Assembly (NCBI GenBank): GCA_038503075.1
Contig: JBCAML010000016.1
Location: 1,488,001-1,552,000, forward strand
Length of the DNA: 64,000 nucleotides
Reading direction: 5' to 3'
Origin: Gyromitra esculenta
Taxonomy: Eukaryota; Ascomycota; Pezizomycetes; Pezizales; Discinaceae
The notes below the pieces were generated by a model. That model saw only the letters and a program-made list of their open reading frames with translations, did no database searches and was not told where the DNA came from. Made by a program: the position numbers and the translations under genes. Positions 11,831 to 23,047 of the stretch are shown here, piece by piece (position 1 is the first letter of the stretch; every line of letters starts with the position of its first letter).

Positions 11831-13824
11831 ATGGCGTTCACTCGTTACACACCACTGCTCTTCAGCATTATCATTTCTTTTTTGGATACTAGTTCTGCAG
11901 CTGCAGTTCAACCAAAATCCCGTACTACCACGCAATGCAAAGTATCACCAGCTGATGCTGCTTGGCCATCCGCTTCTGACTGGGCGGCTTTGAACACCAC
12001 TGTCTCTGGGCGGTTGATTAAAGTTGTTCCTTTAGCTTCAGCCTGTTATGCGCCGAACTATAATGAAACCGAGTGCGAATATGTCTCGAACAACTGGATG
12101 TCAGCGGCCTTGCATGCAGATGGTAAGTACATAGAACTTGATTACTCTGCGGGAAGTTGAAATCTAACACCTCAAATTACAGATCCGGCTTCGATCATGG
12201 CGCCGATCTTCTCAAATAATACTTGTCTGCCACCAGCAGACCCCACCGTTGCAGGTCCTGGTGCTTGTACTCTTGGGTATTATCCATCATATGCCATCAA
12301 TGTAAGTAAACAGTACCAAATAAGGTAAAGCAACGGATTGCTAATTCCGTTGTCTCGTAGGTGTCTGATTACACTCATGTCCAAGCTGGTGTCAACTTTG
12401 CACGCCAAAAAAACACTAGATTAGTTGTCAAGAACACTGGACACGATTTCTTGGGGAAGTAAGTGCATAATTCACTATAACTACAAATCAAACCTTTCTT
12501 AGACAATCACTAACCCTTGATATTCTGACAGGAGCACTGCTCATGGAGCTTTGTCACTTTGGACTCACAACTTGAAAGAAATTACATTTATTGACTCTTA
12601 CTCTGAGCCTCTTCTCCTGTACAAGGGTCCAGCCGCAAAAGTTGGTGCTGGTATTGAGGTCCAAGAGGCATATGCTGCTGGTAATGCCAAGGGTGTCATG
12701 TTCGTCGGTGGTGAACAGAAGACAGTCGGCTTTATGGGTGGCTATACCCAAGGAGGCGGCCACTCACCTCTCTCTTCGAAATACGGTATGGCAGCAGATC
12801 AAGTTCTTGCTATGGAGGTTGTCACTGCCGACGGTAGCTTCAAGAAAGTTGGTCCACTTACCAATCCTGATCTTTTCTGGGCTCTCCGTGGTGGTGGTGG
12901 AGGAACCTTCGCCGTCGTTATCAGTATGACTGTGAGAACACATCCAGATGTCCAAGTTACCACCCTACCGTTGACTTTCACCTCTACCGACCCGACAAAG
13001 TTCTGGAGTGCTATGACTGCTTTCCATAAAGTTCTTCCTGATCTTGCCGATCAGGGCATCTACACATACTACATGACCAGCAACACCACTCTAACATGTA
13101 TTCCCATATTCGCACCTGATATGAATGTTGCTACTCTCAATGGTCTTCTTGCCGATTTCTACTCCACTCTTACTACTCTCGGCGTCGCTTACAATGCTAC
13201 CGCTACTCAACACTCTGGTTTTTACGATGCCTGGTTTAATTCTTTCGGTCCTGAGCCTGCTGGCCTTCAGTCCGGAACTATCTCCCGCCTGGTTCCCAGA
13301 ACTGTACTCAAGAAGAATACAGCTGGCGTCATGGGCTACCTCCAGCACCTCACCAACATGGGCCAAACTGTCGTTGGATTCAGCATCCAGCCCGAACAAA
13401 AGGCAGGAGCACTCATGAGTCTTAATGCCGTTAACCCTGCATGGAGAGTCAACGGTCTTCACGTCATTACCGGTAAGTCTAATATTAAACTTCCCAAGAT
13501 AAAATCGTTCATGATGTTAATTGTCTTTTGTCTCCAGGTTATATTATCCCTACCACATATACACCAGCACAGGTCGATGCCCTCCGCGATGAATGGGTTA
13601 CCGATCATCTCTCCATCATCCAAGCTATTACCCCTGGGGCCGGAGCCTATCTTTCTGAGGCTGCCGTCAATGAGCCTAACTTCCAGCAGTCTTTCTACGG
13701 CTCCCACTACCCTGGCCTCTATGTCGTTAAGAAGCTCCGTGATCCCACTGGTCTGTTCTATGCCAGGACCGGTGTTGGAAGTGAGGACTGGGTGGAAACA
13801 GATGGTGTTTTGTGCGCGGCTTAG
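11831..13824 (+). CDS. Secreted FAD-linked oxidoreductase, berberine-bridge/BBE type
   Basis: A VAO-fold flavoprotein expected to oxidise sugars or small alcohols in the secretory pathway or outside the cell. Five exons (11831-12122, 12183-12301, 12361-12458, 12532-13472, 13538-13824) encode 578 residues. There is an N-terminal signal peptide (about 1-24), then the FAD-binding PCMH domain: NTGHD holds His165, the expected 8-alpha-histidyl attachment site, followed by GGYTQGGGHSPLSSKYG and the LFWALRGGGGGTFAVV motif. The C-terminal BBE segment (GSHYPGLYVVKKLRDPTGLF) is intact. In most fungal relatives the motif before GGYTQGGGHS reads GGECPTVG, with Cys as the second flavin link. Here it is GGEQKTVG, with Gln232 in place of Cys, so only single covalent attachment is predicted. 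The substrate cannot be read from sequence. Confidence 0.88.
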
Positions 13825-15362
13825 TATGGTGTGGGATTATTAGCGTTTGGGTTTATGTAGGATATATGTAGTGTAGTTGACGTACTTGTAATATTTAATC
13901 ATTTTTCTCCTGTTCTGGGTTTGGCACTGTTTTCGGTGCTCGAGTGATTTGTGGTGATAAAGAGATAACGGCTTGTCTCGTCAGGGGTTCTGTCAAACCC
14001 TTCTCACGCTACTTGTTAGTGCGGACGGATCGGCTAGGGCATCATGCCGAGATCCGCAGCTCGCTTGGAAAAATTCGAAACCAGAGTATATTATTGATTG
14101 CCGAAGTTGATACGATCTAATGCTATCACTAGGATCTGGACTGACATGGATTATTCCAGAATAGGGGTTTTTGGTGGGACATCAATTAGGTATCTAGGTG
14201 TGGGCAATTACAAGGGTGCCAATCAACAGGGGTTTCTTCCAGCATTAGTTCTGAGATAATTCTACCGTAGGTACATATTGAGCAAATACAGACCGTTGCC
14301 AAGAGGGGGCGTTCAGAATACTATCCCAATTATAGAGGAGGGGAAGCCAATTTAGGGGTATTTTCACCGCGAACAGGCTTGAAAGACCTTAGCTGAGCCG
14401 TCTTGCTCTCTGATGTGTTGGTTTGGTGTTGCGAATTGATCCCTCGAAAGGTATGTATAGTTTATCAAGCCCCCTCTTGGCAGCGGTCTGCATTTGCTCA
14501 ACACATGCAGTTACCTACGGTACGGTCAGTAAGTTCACTGATGCGAGTTCGTGTCTTCGTTGCGATGTAGGGCTGGAGCATTGTACATGTGCCTTAGGAT
14601 ACAATTTTCTACAGCACATATACTGAACGGGATTCATAAGAGTGGAATTGTCCTCGAGACCTTCTAGGCCTGAAGTCTGCCTGCTGCTGGAAGCTTATGC
14701 AGTTATATACCTAAGTAGAAGAGGAATTTCTGGATTATGAATACTTAGATCAACCGAAATACTGCAAAGCTGGAAGAATGATAAATACTTTAAAAATTCT
14801 GATACTCGGCCCCAAGCCACACGGTACTTCGCCCGTCCTACAAGCGATCAAATATCCGCGCACAACGCCAAGACTTGACGTAGATCGCAGGGGGGACTTC
14901 AAAATCCCTTACTTTACTTTACTAATAGTGTATTATCCTAGCTAGCTGAGTAGTATGTTATATCGAATTACTCCAAAATATTAAGTCTAACTATTACCTG
15001 TTGATTCCTATTCTCTTCGGGATACTCGCAACCCTATCAATTTCCACGACCATTTTCTACCTAGCCATTCAACTTTACTGAATCAAACTAACATAAAACA
15101 TTATACGCGCTTTTTGGGGGCGCATCCGAATCGGAGAACTGCCTTTTCTGCTCCTCAATGCAAAGGCTTAGAAAATGGCCAACGAGACTGAGGCGAAGCA
15201 TTTATACCAAGCCCCAGTGTCACGTGATCATCTTCATCCATTCATATGGCCCAACCGCCACCTCCGATCCATCGCTGGAGCTTCAAGATCCTAAATCCAA
15301 GAACAATATCGATAGAATAACACTCAACAAACCAGCAAATAAGATATATTTTAAAGTCAGCT
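13825..15362. other. Intergenic, nothing supportable
   Basis: AT-rich sequence with short random open frames only. It includes the 3' end of the oxidase transcript and the promoter of the PY-motif gene. Confidence 0.5.
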
Positions 15363-15946
15363 ATGAATCCATCTTCAGATACGAAGTCTGAGTCAAGCCT
15401 TGCTGCGTTGTCCCAAGGCGATGGTGCGCAGGAGGCTCTACCATCCTACTCAGAAGCATCCACATCCAGCCAGGCTAGAATAACCACCCCAACCTTACAA
15501 AGGTAGGTTTTCCCTCATCAACACCACAGCAAGCATTCGAGAGCACTGACCTAATGACGTAAAGTGCTAGTGCTCCGAATCCACAGCGATATTCATCCCT
15601 GCTCCCGCCATCTGAGGAAGCATCTCCTGGCCCGCCACCAAACTATGAAGTAGCTACCTCCAGTCTCCCAGACCGTATCAGACGCCGCCCTAGAACGCCA
15701 GAGTCACCCGAATCATCAGAGAGACGGTCGGGATGGTTACATATCCGCCATCATCAAGAATCGTCAGCAAACTCCAACTCCCCTCCTGAACCGGAAGGAG
15801 TGCCGTTAGATGAGGTGGTTGATAAGTTTGGGAATAGGAAACGGGAACTGAAGCTGAGGAGTCTCAAAGAAAGGATGCAGGATCCGGTTAATGTGCGTTC
15901 AGCTTTGCGTCGTGCAAGTAAAATGTCTATTAGCTATTACATGTAG
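15363..15946 (+). CDS. Small disordered protein with LPxY and PPxY motifs
   Basis: Not a recognised family. Exons 15363-15502 and 15565-15946 give 173 residues; the splice is supported by GTAGGT at the donor and a matching phase. The protein is rich in Ser, Pro and Glu and carries two candidate PY motifs, LPSY (26-29) and PPNY (71-74), the type bound by WW domains of Rsp5/NEDD4 ubiquitin ligases. A charged, probably helical C-terminal part (DEVVDKFGNRKRELKLRSLK) follows. The 3' end is uncertain: a 40-base intron (15918-15957) would instead give an ending containing WWEYVDHYAGIENS and a stop at 16020-16022, and a donor at 15893 is also possible. An adaptor role in ubiquitination is inference from the PY motifs only. 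Confidence 0.6.
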
Positions 15947-16022
15947 CTTTTCTTGAGGTGCTATCTGGTGGGAGTATGTGGATCATTATGCTGGAATTGA
16001 GAATTCGCTGTCAAGGGAGTAA

Positions 16023-17775
16023 ATGGGCAAGGCTGCTTCGATCGACTCAACCTGAAGGTGGGGGTAAGAATGAAGAGGGGAAGAGGGGAAGAGGGGAAGC
16101 CTAGGATATGACTGGATGACCATCTTTTTGAATTAACAGTTCTCTGGGTTTTGATTGTAGGACTGCGGTGACAATTAGTTGAGCCATTTGTTCTTCATTT
16201 AATGCTAACCTTTTTATCGCTCAACTCAGTTCGTAAATATCCTAATTTTTCCTAATCTTCAAAACTCTCCTAATATAGCTAAGATTTATATCTCAGTCAC
16301 AGGGATGTGTTGTAGTGATCTAAATATTCCGGGTCTGTTTTATATTTCCCCACTTGTTAACGTTTGCAACCTTGCATACGCTTTGAGGAACATTGTTCTC
16401 AAGAACCAGTGAGTACATGCACTTACAAGTACCGTACACGCACTATCCTATCTTTGCATCATGTGCAGATCTCCCCTTTGAAACAAAGCCCCTCTTTCGG
16501 TACAAATGGTGCACATGCTTTTATCAGTAGTCCTATCTACATGTAGATCTTAGTTTTGACAAATAGCTTACACACAGCCGCACGTAACCACAGACAGAAA
16601 CATTCCTGGAGATACCTTATTCTTGCGAATGTTAGATAAAATAAACGAACTGAGGGGGCTGTGTGGAACGCAAGGTTATTTCAACCTTTCGACCTTCCTT
16701 TCTGGGAGGGTTTTCGGATACGACCGATCAACCCGAAAGGACTGTTTTTTTCTCTCCTCTGCAGTTTCTACTCAAAAGATGTTTTTTCTTCCCTGCTATT
16801 GCGAGTAGCTTCAGATGTTGATTCTCGACTGAGAGATTTTATTTGAGTCTGAAGCAAATAGATCTCTTCCATGAGATAGCGTTTTGGCTACCACGTGCTC
16901 TGCCATATCTGCAATCACGGTAACCACGTTTTAAATACCATGAGTCACTGGGAATGGGCTGGTCGAGGTTCTGAAAGAGTGTTGCGTTGCTTTCATGGTG
17001 CGTACGTTTGGGATGCCACCTCTTGGCTCCGATTGGAGGCTGCTCGAGTTTAGTTCTTACTTGGCTTGGTTCCATCACTATATCCACGTAACCCGTATTG
17101 CGTTGCAATTTTGTCTGCCTGTGTCTCTTGATGCATACTTCACTCATAGTACCTGATTTAACTGCAAGCCAGTGTATTCTCGTTTTGATTACAGCTTCAT
17201 TTGTAGAACTAACGATATTCTACACGTTAGTTATGGGAAGTCTCTAAAGCACAAAGCTCGACCGCACGTGAATTTTCTTGTCGACATTGTTGTTCGTACT
17301 CTATGAACATAAACCCCCAGTCTTATCAATTAGGCCGAAATCCCGCTGGCAGTTTGGCCTGTGTATGGTACATATAACGCAATCTTGTCTTGGCTCATCG
17401 AAAATGAGCTTGATCCTGTCTGTGCGTGTGCGTTGCTTTCTAGGGGGTTGTTTGCGTTGCATGTATGACTCTCAACACCTTCGGGGGCCGTATTTGTAAT
17501 GTAAGAGTCATTACGGTGGGCGTAGCTGTGGTTGACGAGTATAGGGAGATAAAAGGCACTGGAGTGAAATTCATGAAGCCCATTATCAACAACGATATTG
17601 AAACTGCACATTCGCAAGATCTCTATAATAGCGCCTATCGTCAGCAAGAAAAGCCAAAATTAAGCTATAAAGCCTCAATCCAAGCTTTAGAGATTTTTCA
17701 AGCCCCGATTCTCCTCTTTAAATAGCAAAGATTCAAACCTCTCAATCGTACTTCGCTCAAGGAAGTACATTCGAA
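16023..17775. other. Intergenic, nothing supportable
   Basis: AT-rich and pyrimidine-rich sequence with random short frames. It holds one TACATGTA (16538-16545), and a three-copy AAGAGGGG tandem repeat (16073-16096) sits at its left edge. Confidence 0.5.
16073..16096 (+). repeat. Tandem repeat AAGAGGGG x3
   Basis: Three perfect 8-base copies with a partial fourth, just downstream of the PY-motif gene. Confidence 0.85.
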
Positions 17776-18045
17776 ATGTCAAGTACATCTCCCCGCGCAT
17801 CCTTCGACTCGACAACTACCACATCGACCATTCAGAGGCCTCTCGTCAAAGGATCAAGCACAGCATCATCCTCTGCATCATCAAAAATCAAGTCCATCTT
17901 CAAGAAGCTCAAGCCCAACTCCGAAGAACCATCTACCGAAAGCGCAGAGGGTTCTGAGGAAAAGAGAAAGACTACGCTGCCTGCACCAAAGTCTACAACA
18001 TTAGGAAGCTTTGGCGGAGAGTCGAGTCATTTTAGGATGCAGTAG
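17776..18045 (+). CDS. Small Ser/Thr/Lys-rich protein, unknown
   Basis: A single-exon frame of 89 residues with a good start context (CGAAATG) and a TTTAAATAG element about 60 bases upstream. Residues 1-35 are mostly Ser, Thr and small residues. A short basic amphipathic segment, KIKSIFKKLKP, sits at 37-47, followed by a Glu/Ser/Lys-rich tail. There is no signal peptide or membrane helix. I do not recognise it. Amino-acid bias typical of a disordered fungal protein and the clean promoter layout favour a real gene, but no domain confirms it. Confidence 0.5.
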   Translation: MSSTSPRASFDSTTTTSTIQRPLVKGSSTASSSASSKIKSIFKKLKPNSEEPSTESAEGSEEKRKTTLPAPKSTTLGSFGGESSHFRMQ

Positions 18046-18561
18046 ATACGAAGTAAAGGGGTGGGTCTAGAGGTTAGTTGGAAGGCGAGCGGTAGAGAAG
18101 GTGGAGGAAGTAATGTTTGTACGGAGCCATGGTGCAAACTACAAAGGATCCCTGATGGAGCTGAAGGACAGCAGATAGAGCGCTACTGGTGGCGTGGTGG
18201 GGCAACGTAAACGGACGAGATAAGGATTACGGTGGATGGCTACAGGAAGTATTTTTTTTTTTTCTGGGAATTTATGGGCATATATGTAATTAAGGATAGG
18301 ATTGGATTGATACATTTTATGGCCCTCTTGAGATTTGCGTGTTATCGAGAAAACCAAGAGAAAACCAAGCGAACTGTGGTTGACGGGAACGAGTGACACG
18401 ATGTGCAGCAAGGTGTTGAATCCAACACAGGCTCAAATGAGCAGATTTCCCTACTAACAACGGTCTACGCTTATTCGCCCAGGCTGCCACCAGCGTCACC
18501 AATATTCTACTCTATATTCTACTCTCTTATCACCAGCATCATCATCGCCATCATCATCATC
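18046..18561. other. Intergenic spacer
   Basis: 3' region of the small Ser/Thr-rich gene and promoter of the next gene. A run of T lies near 18250. No gene is seen. Confidence 0.5.
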
Positions 18562-20129
18562 ATGCTCATCACCGATCAGAAGAAACTCGCTAAGCTTGCC
18601 CTCTCTCTTCGGGTCGACATCGAATTTCTCCTCAGGAGTATACAATCAGATTCTGCTAGTCTTGATGAGACTTCCCGTACCCAATTCCTCGAAGGACTAT
18701 TCCACTTCATCAGGGAAGCCACAGACCTGGCTGATGAGAAGTTTCGGAACCATATTCTTTTCAGTAGCACCTCTTTTGAAGCTGCGCTAGCCAGACCTGC
18801 TGCTTCTCCTCCTCACCTTAATAGTGGCCATCACAGTACGTTTTCTCTTAACTACCAACTATTTGCTTCTAAGAACTAATGCGGAGAAATTCTAGGCATA
18901 AATGATGAATATTTGCATCCCCCTATTGTTTCGAACTTTAACCCCTTTCTAGAATCTTCTAATATGAGCTCCTATGGCATGAGCAAACGTCGGGACAACC
19001 GTTATAATAGGGTTGGTATGTTCTCCGTCCCTTCTAGCATTCTCTAATTACAATGTATTTTCAACTAAATTCACGCTTACAATAATATAAAATTAGAGCC
19101 CCACAGCCTCTGGTTTCCGAACGCACCAGCTACAGCGACAGTTGCACTTCTCGCGAAACAGATTTTCGGCGGTCCTCTCGAAGGTGTGAGATGGTATAAT
19201 CATTACGACGATGCCGGATTTAGCTTCTTAATCAACTTTCTCGAACATAAACCAGCAGCAAAGTTTCTAGACTACAGCAGGAGCCCTGACTGCCGAATGA
19301 CTTTTCCTGGCGTGAGCGAGGATTGGAAACCCTTCATGACATGGAGCGCCAACATCAACACCATCCAACCTCACATCCTCCGAGCTGCCCACAATCCGAA
19401 TCAACCAGCAAGACGCGTTCTAGTTTTTCAGAACTTTCCTATCGACTCTGTGAGCAAGTTTGAGATGAAGGAAAGACTTAAAACTCTAGAATCACAATTT
19501 TTGGTTCAACATTGGGTCGATTCTTATGCAATCTACCCGAACACAGCAGTGGCTTACATTGTGTTCGCAAAGATCGAATCAGCTATAAGAGTCATGGAAT
19601 GGCATGGGATCGGACTTCTTGGGCCGGAATTTGAAAACTGCGAGATCGTTTTTGGGAGAGATCCTTCTGATCAAACCTTCCCGGAGATGGAAGCAAATGG
19701 TACATCATCCTTACAACCCCTAGGTTATCATCGCAATTTTAACATTAGAGAATGTCAACAGAGGCCGTTAATTTCCCGCCAGAGCTTTTGGGATTTACAC
19801 CCGAATCCTTGGTGGTAGCCCCAGCTACTGTCACTTCAAGTGTACCTGTTATACCTCCGAGGCCATTTCCAGTTGCGTGTCAAACAAGCATCCCACAGAC
19901 CCCATTAACTGAAACTCCCAGACATGTGGATGATTCTCAATTGATTGTACTTGATTCACCAACACCATCTACAACTTCTTCAGCGGCTTCTACGATTTCA
20001 TCTATCGACCTTTTAGAGGATTTTTCAGAGCACTCTTCGTCAGATGTTTGCCTGAGCCCAGTTCGTGTAACCGAAATGGCCAACTTTTCGGACATGTTCT
20101 TTACGCAGGAATGGGGTGGTGACCAATAA
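18562..20129 (+). CDS. RRM-like repeat protein, one-unit paralogue
   Basis: Four exons (18562-18835, 18896-19015, 19097-19699, 19762-20129) give 454 residues. The N-terminus (about 1-60), containing SLRVDIEFLLRSIQ, is predicted helical and aligns with the N-terminus of the gene at 23048, which fixes the start. Residues 136-320 contain one copy of a unit found three times in that paralogue: an RNP2-like strand (LWFPNAP), an RNP1-like strand (GFSFLINFLE), then a second RRM-like half starting ARRVLVFQNFP and closing with FGRD. This reads as two degenerate RRM folds. The last 130 residues are Ser/Thr/Pro-rich and acidic. The junction at 19699/19762 was chosen because it is the only phase-consistent link to the downstream frame. 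RNA binding is inferred from fold-like motifs; RNP aromatic residues are poorly kept. Confidence 0.75.
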
Positions 20130-20445
20130 AGTTTAGACATTGATGGATAGTACACAGATTTCCTTGCTGTCGCTAGATCACTGCTAATCTTTCCCTGCCG
20201 GTTTTTTTTTTGGATTGCTCAGTATAATAGTTATTTAGAATAGTTTGCACAATTATAGATACATGTAGTCGCCTACCAGCGCTAGCGTCGGCCACCAAGT
20301 GGCTAGAGAGGCCTCCACCCTTAAAAACGTAAGAGTAGATTTAATAAGATCATTGAAGTAAATTGAATAAAATACATGACTTCTAAGGATATTAAAACAC
20401 CGATAGCTCCAGCAGCTTTGCTTAGCCCATTTGCTAAAGCTAATA
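20130..20445. other. Spacer between convergent genes
   Basis: Shared 3' region of the RRM-like gene and the APH-type kinase gene. It holds a T-run near 20200 and a TACATGTA at 20260-20267. No gene is seen. Confidence 0.5.
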
Positions 20446-21896
20446 TTACAGTTTCCCACCCGCCCTTCCTTCTTTCTTTCGTTCCCGTTCGCTCATCTCG
20501 ATATGTCTAACAGCAGCCATTCCGTCAGCACCTCTCGCAGCGAAAGAACAAGAGAGGATATCAACTCACTTCCAAGCTATCGCCGCCATCTTAGGCATCC
20601 GATTTGCATACATCCCTGCTTTCTCCGAGCTAGCCTGCCGTCTTGCAACACGTGCTGCTATACCTTGAATAATTACTGAGTTCTACAAACCTATTAGCCA
20701 ACTAGAGCCTTGCGATATAAAGATGAAGAACTCATACTCTAACGAATCCGAAAGCATCCCCCCAGAATATCTCACTAGGAGGAATATCCCACTCCGAAGC
20801 TTGCGAGTACCAAGAAATTGCCTCCGCCCTCGTTGGAAGCCCCGGTGTTACACCGTCAAGGAAAGCTGAGGTTTCACCCGCCATCACAGAAACGCCTTCG
20901 GCTTCCGGTAATGCAAGCTGATATGGCGAAAGAAGGTTACCTGTTGGGATACCAAACATTAGCTATTATACGGTATTGGGTATGTGGGGGGGACACTCAC
21001 AAAGATCGCTCAGTGGATGTCCAATTGTCGAGAGCTCCCAGTCTAGAATCCCAATCACCCTCGGCTCAGTCTTATGGAATACTAGATTATCGATCTTGTA
21101 GTCGCCGTGGACAACCGTTGACCTGTCGTCTGGTTGGCTATCAGAGAAATATTGCATCTAGCACACCATTAGAAACCCTAACCCTAACATAAGTGAAAAA
21201 CCAAGACTTTGGGGGAACAAACCATTTCATCGAACTTTGGAATCTTCCCCACAGGCACTCGCGTATCCACATCCTTCGTCGCCGCCTGTGCCGCCTCAAT
21301 AGTCGAAAGTGTCTTGATCTGTCTATTGTAGAAACCGCTCGGTTTACCAAAGCTCTTTAGCAGCTCGTTCGACGCTGGAGGGATTGAGTGTAATTTTGAT
21401 AGTGTTATTATTGCGGATCTCCACATTGCTGATCTGTCCTCTGCCGAGACCCCCGGTATCGATGGATCGGGGAAGATCCGGCCGTCTAGATACTCCATTA
21501 TCTACCACCACCCCCAGTACACGTCGTAAGTCAATTAAGCCCCACCGTGGAGCTGAGGGAGCTGGAGAGACTAACGTAGAATGCACTACCGATGATCTCG
21601 GCATCTTCGCATAGACAGTAGACCTTTGGCGCTGGAACATCGGTTCCTTGGAGGGCTTTCAGGACCTTGTATTCGCGCTCTACTTGGTGCGCTGTTTTGC
21701 TGAGTAGCTTCCCAGGAGGCTTCTTGCGAAGGACGTAGTTTTCGTTTGTGGCAGTGGAGGTGAGGAGGTAGGTGGGGTTTGATTGTCCGTATCCGAATTG
21801 CTGTATGGAGAGGGGGGTTTGGATGCTGGGGACGGAGACGGAGAGGTATTTCTCGAGTGAAGGGATCGAGATTGGGTGGCGGACTGGGCCAGCCAT
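20446..21896 (-). CDS. APH-family phosphotransferase (ACAD10/11-like kinase domain)
   Basis: A small-molecule kinase of the aminoglycoside phosphotransferase superfamily, close to the kinase half of ACAD10/11; in animals those domains phosphorylate 4-hydroxyacyl-CoAs, the fungal substrate is unknown. Minus-strand exons are 21896-21576, 21501-21223, 21157-21001, 20940-20738, 20682-20570 and 20506-20446, giving 377 residues. Visible motifs: [12 protein letters not shown] (substrate/nucleotide loop), [11 protein letters not shown] with the ATP-contacting Lys, [11 protein letters not shown], the catalytic loop HGDYKIDN (Asp219), the metal-binding ILDWE (Asp239), SDLCNLLSPY, and [14 protein letters not shown] near the end. 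Exon joins were chosen to restore these family motifs. The penultimate donor overlaps a stop codon (AAGTGAGT), so intron retention would end the protein at 20566 while splicing adds a tail ending Gly-Lys-Leu. It lies between the two RRM-like paralogues on the opposite strand. Confidence 0.85.
21174..21188 (+). repeat. Interstitial telomere-like repeat inside an intron
   Basis: AACCCTAACCCTAAC, two and a half units of the fungal telomeric repeat, lies in the second intron of the APH-type kinase gene. Confidence 0.8.
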
Positions 21897-23047
21897 TTTC
21901 GCTAGGGCAGTAGATGTAGTGGAGTTAGAGTGCAGTAAGTTATAGCACGGTACCTGGGGGAATCTGGGGAAGTTGGTGGTTTTGTGGAGAGCTGCCCGTG
22001 TTGGTGTTGGTGCTGCTTGTGGCCTCGGCTGTTGCCATGCCGAGGCACATGATGATCTTCGCGGTTGTCTTGGATCTCTGAATCTGAATAGCAGCAACGA
22101 GCTTGTATGGAGTGTTGGAGTGTGGATATGAATTCGTCGCTCACTCATGTGCACTCTGATAACATTAATCGGTTCCAGCTGGAATCAAGTTGCTGTCCGC
22201 TGAATAAATCTTTTAGCAGTGGCCGAAAGGTGTCAAGCGACAACGAATCATACCTGTACTGTATGTAAGCTATCAATACAAAGCAGATTGAGAGGTAGCC
22301 TTATGGCTCGACAGAAATAGATTCAGTAGACGAATGTTGTAGGCACTTGTATAGTAGGATTTATGAAACATCTTAGCCGGCACAATAAGTTCCCGCGCGA
22401 TGGATTTTGCTGCTATCCATACGGAGGTGATCATCTCTGTAGTCTTCATAGCAGCGTCAATTGCAATTGATGTTGTAGTGATTACGATCCATTTTGACAG
22501 CTTATTTGAATCGCCGTGGTAAGTAAACTTTGATATCCTACGTTTTTTTTAAGTAGGAGTGTTTCTCATGAGGGAGGAAGGGAGTTGACTGGTGAAATGG
22601 ACTAACCAACTTAACGGAATAACTCCATTTATTTATCAAATAATGACTAGACGATCTGCGTACGTTGTTACAAACAATATGAATTATCCCATCTAGATGA
22701 AGCTTCTGAGTTCTATAAGGCTCCATAATCTCATTGGGAAACCAGAACAAAGAGATGGTTTAATGAAACATCTGGGCGAGTGACCACCCGTGACCCCACG
22801 TGACGGGACCGTGAGTGGGCTACGGTCCGCCCTTCTATGGGATAGAGACGCCCCGGAAAAAAAATCCGAATTCAAAACGACCTGACGAAAGGCCAGCTTC
22901 TATAAATTCCTCAACTTCTCCTCCCTCATTCGCCATCTCTCCCATCTTTTTTCTCTTTGTGGCTCTAAAATCTCGTCCACTTTGATTCCTACTGTACTTC
23001 GAAAAAAATCCGAAGCTCATTTCTGAAAATATACACTCATCCTCATC
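21897..23047. other. Divergent promoter region
   Basis: Between the APH kinase (minus) and the three-unit RRM-like gene (plus). Minus-strand open frames up to 22154 extend the kinase frame upstream but add no family sequence, so they are treated as leader. A TATAAAT at 22901-22907, 141 bases before the downstream ATG, is a likely TATA box for the plus-strand gene. Confidence 0.55.
22901..22907 (+). promoter_or_regulatory. TATA box of the three-unit RRM-like gene
   Basis: TATAAAT followed by a long CT-rich leader up to the start codon at 23048. Positional inference only. Confidence 0.4.

Noticed and set aside
21902..22154. Upstream extension of the APH-kinase frame
   Set aside because: The family N-terminus begins at the ATG at 21896; the extra residues are His/Pro-rich and lack family sequence.
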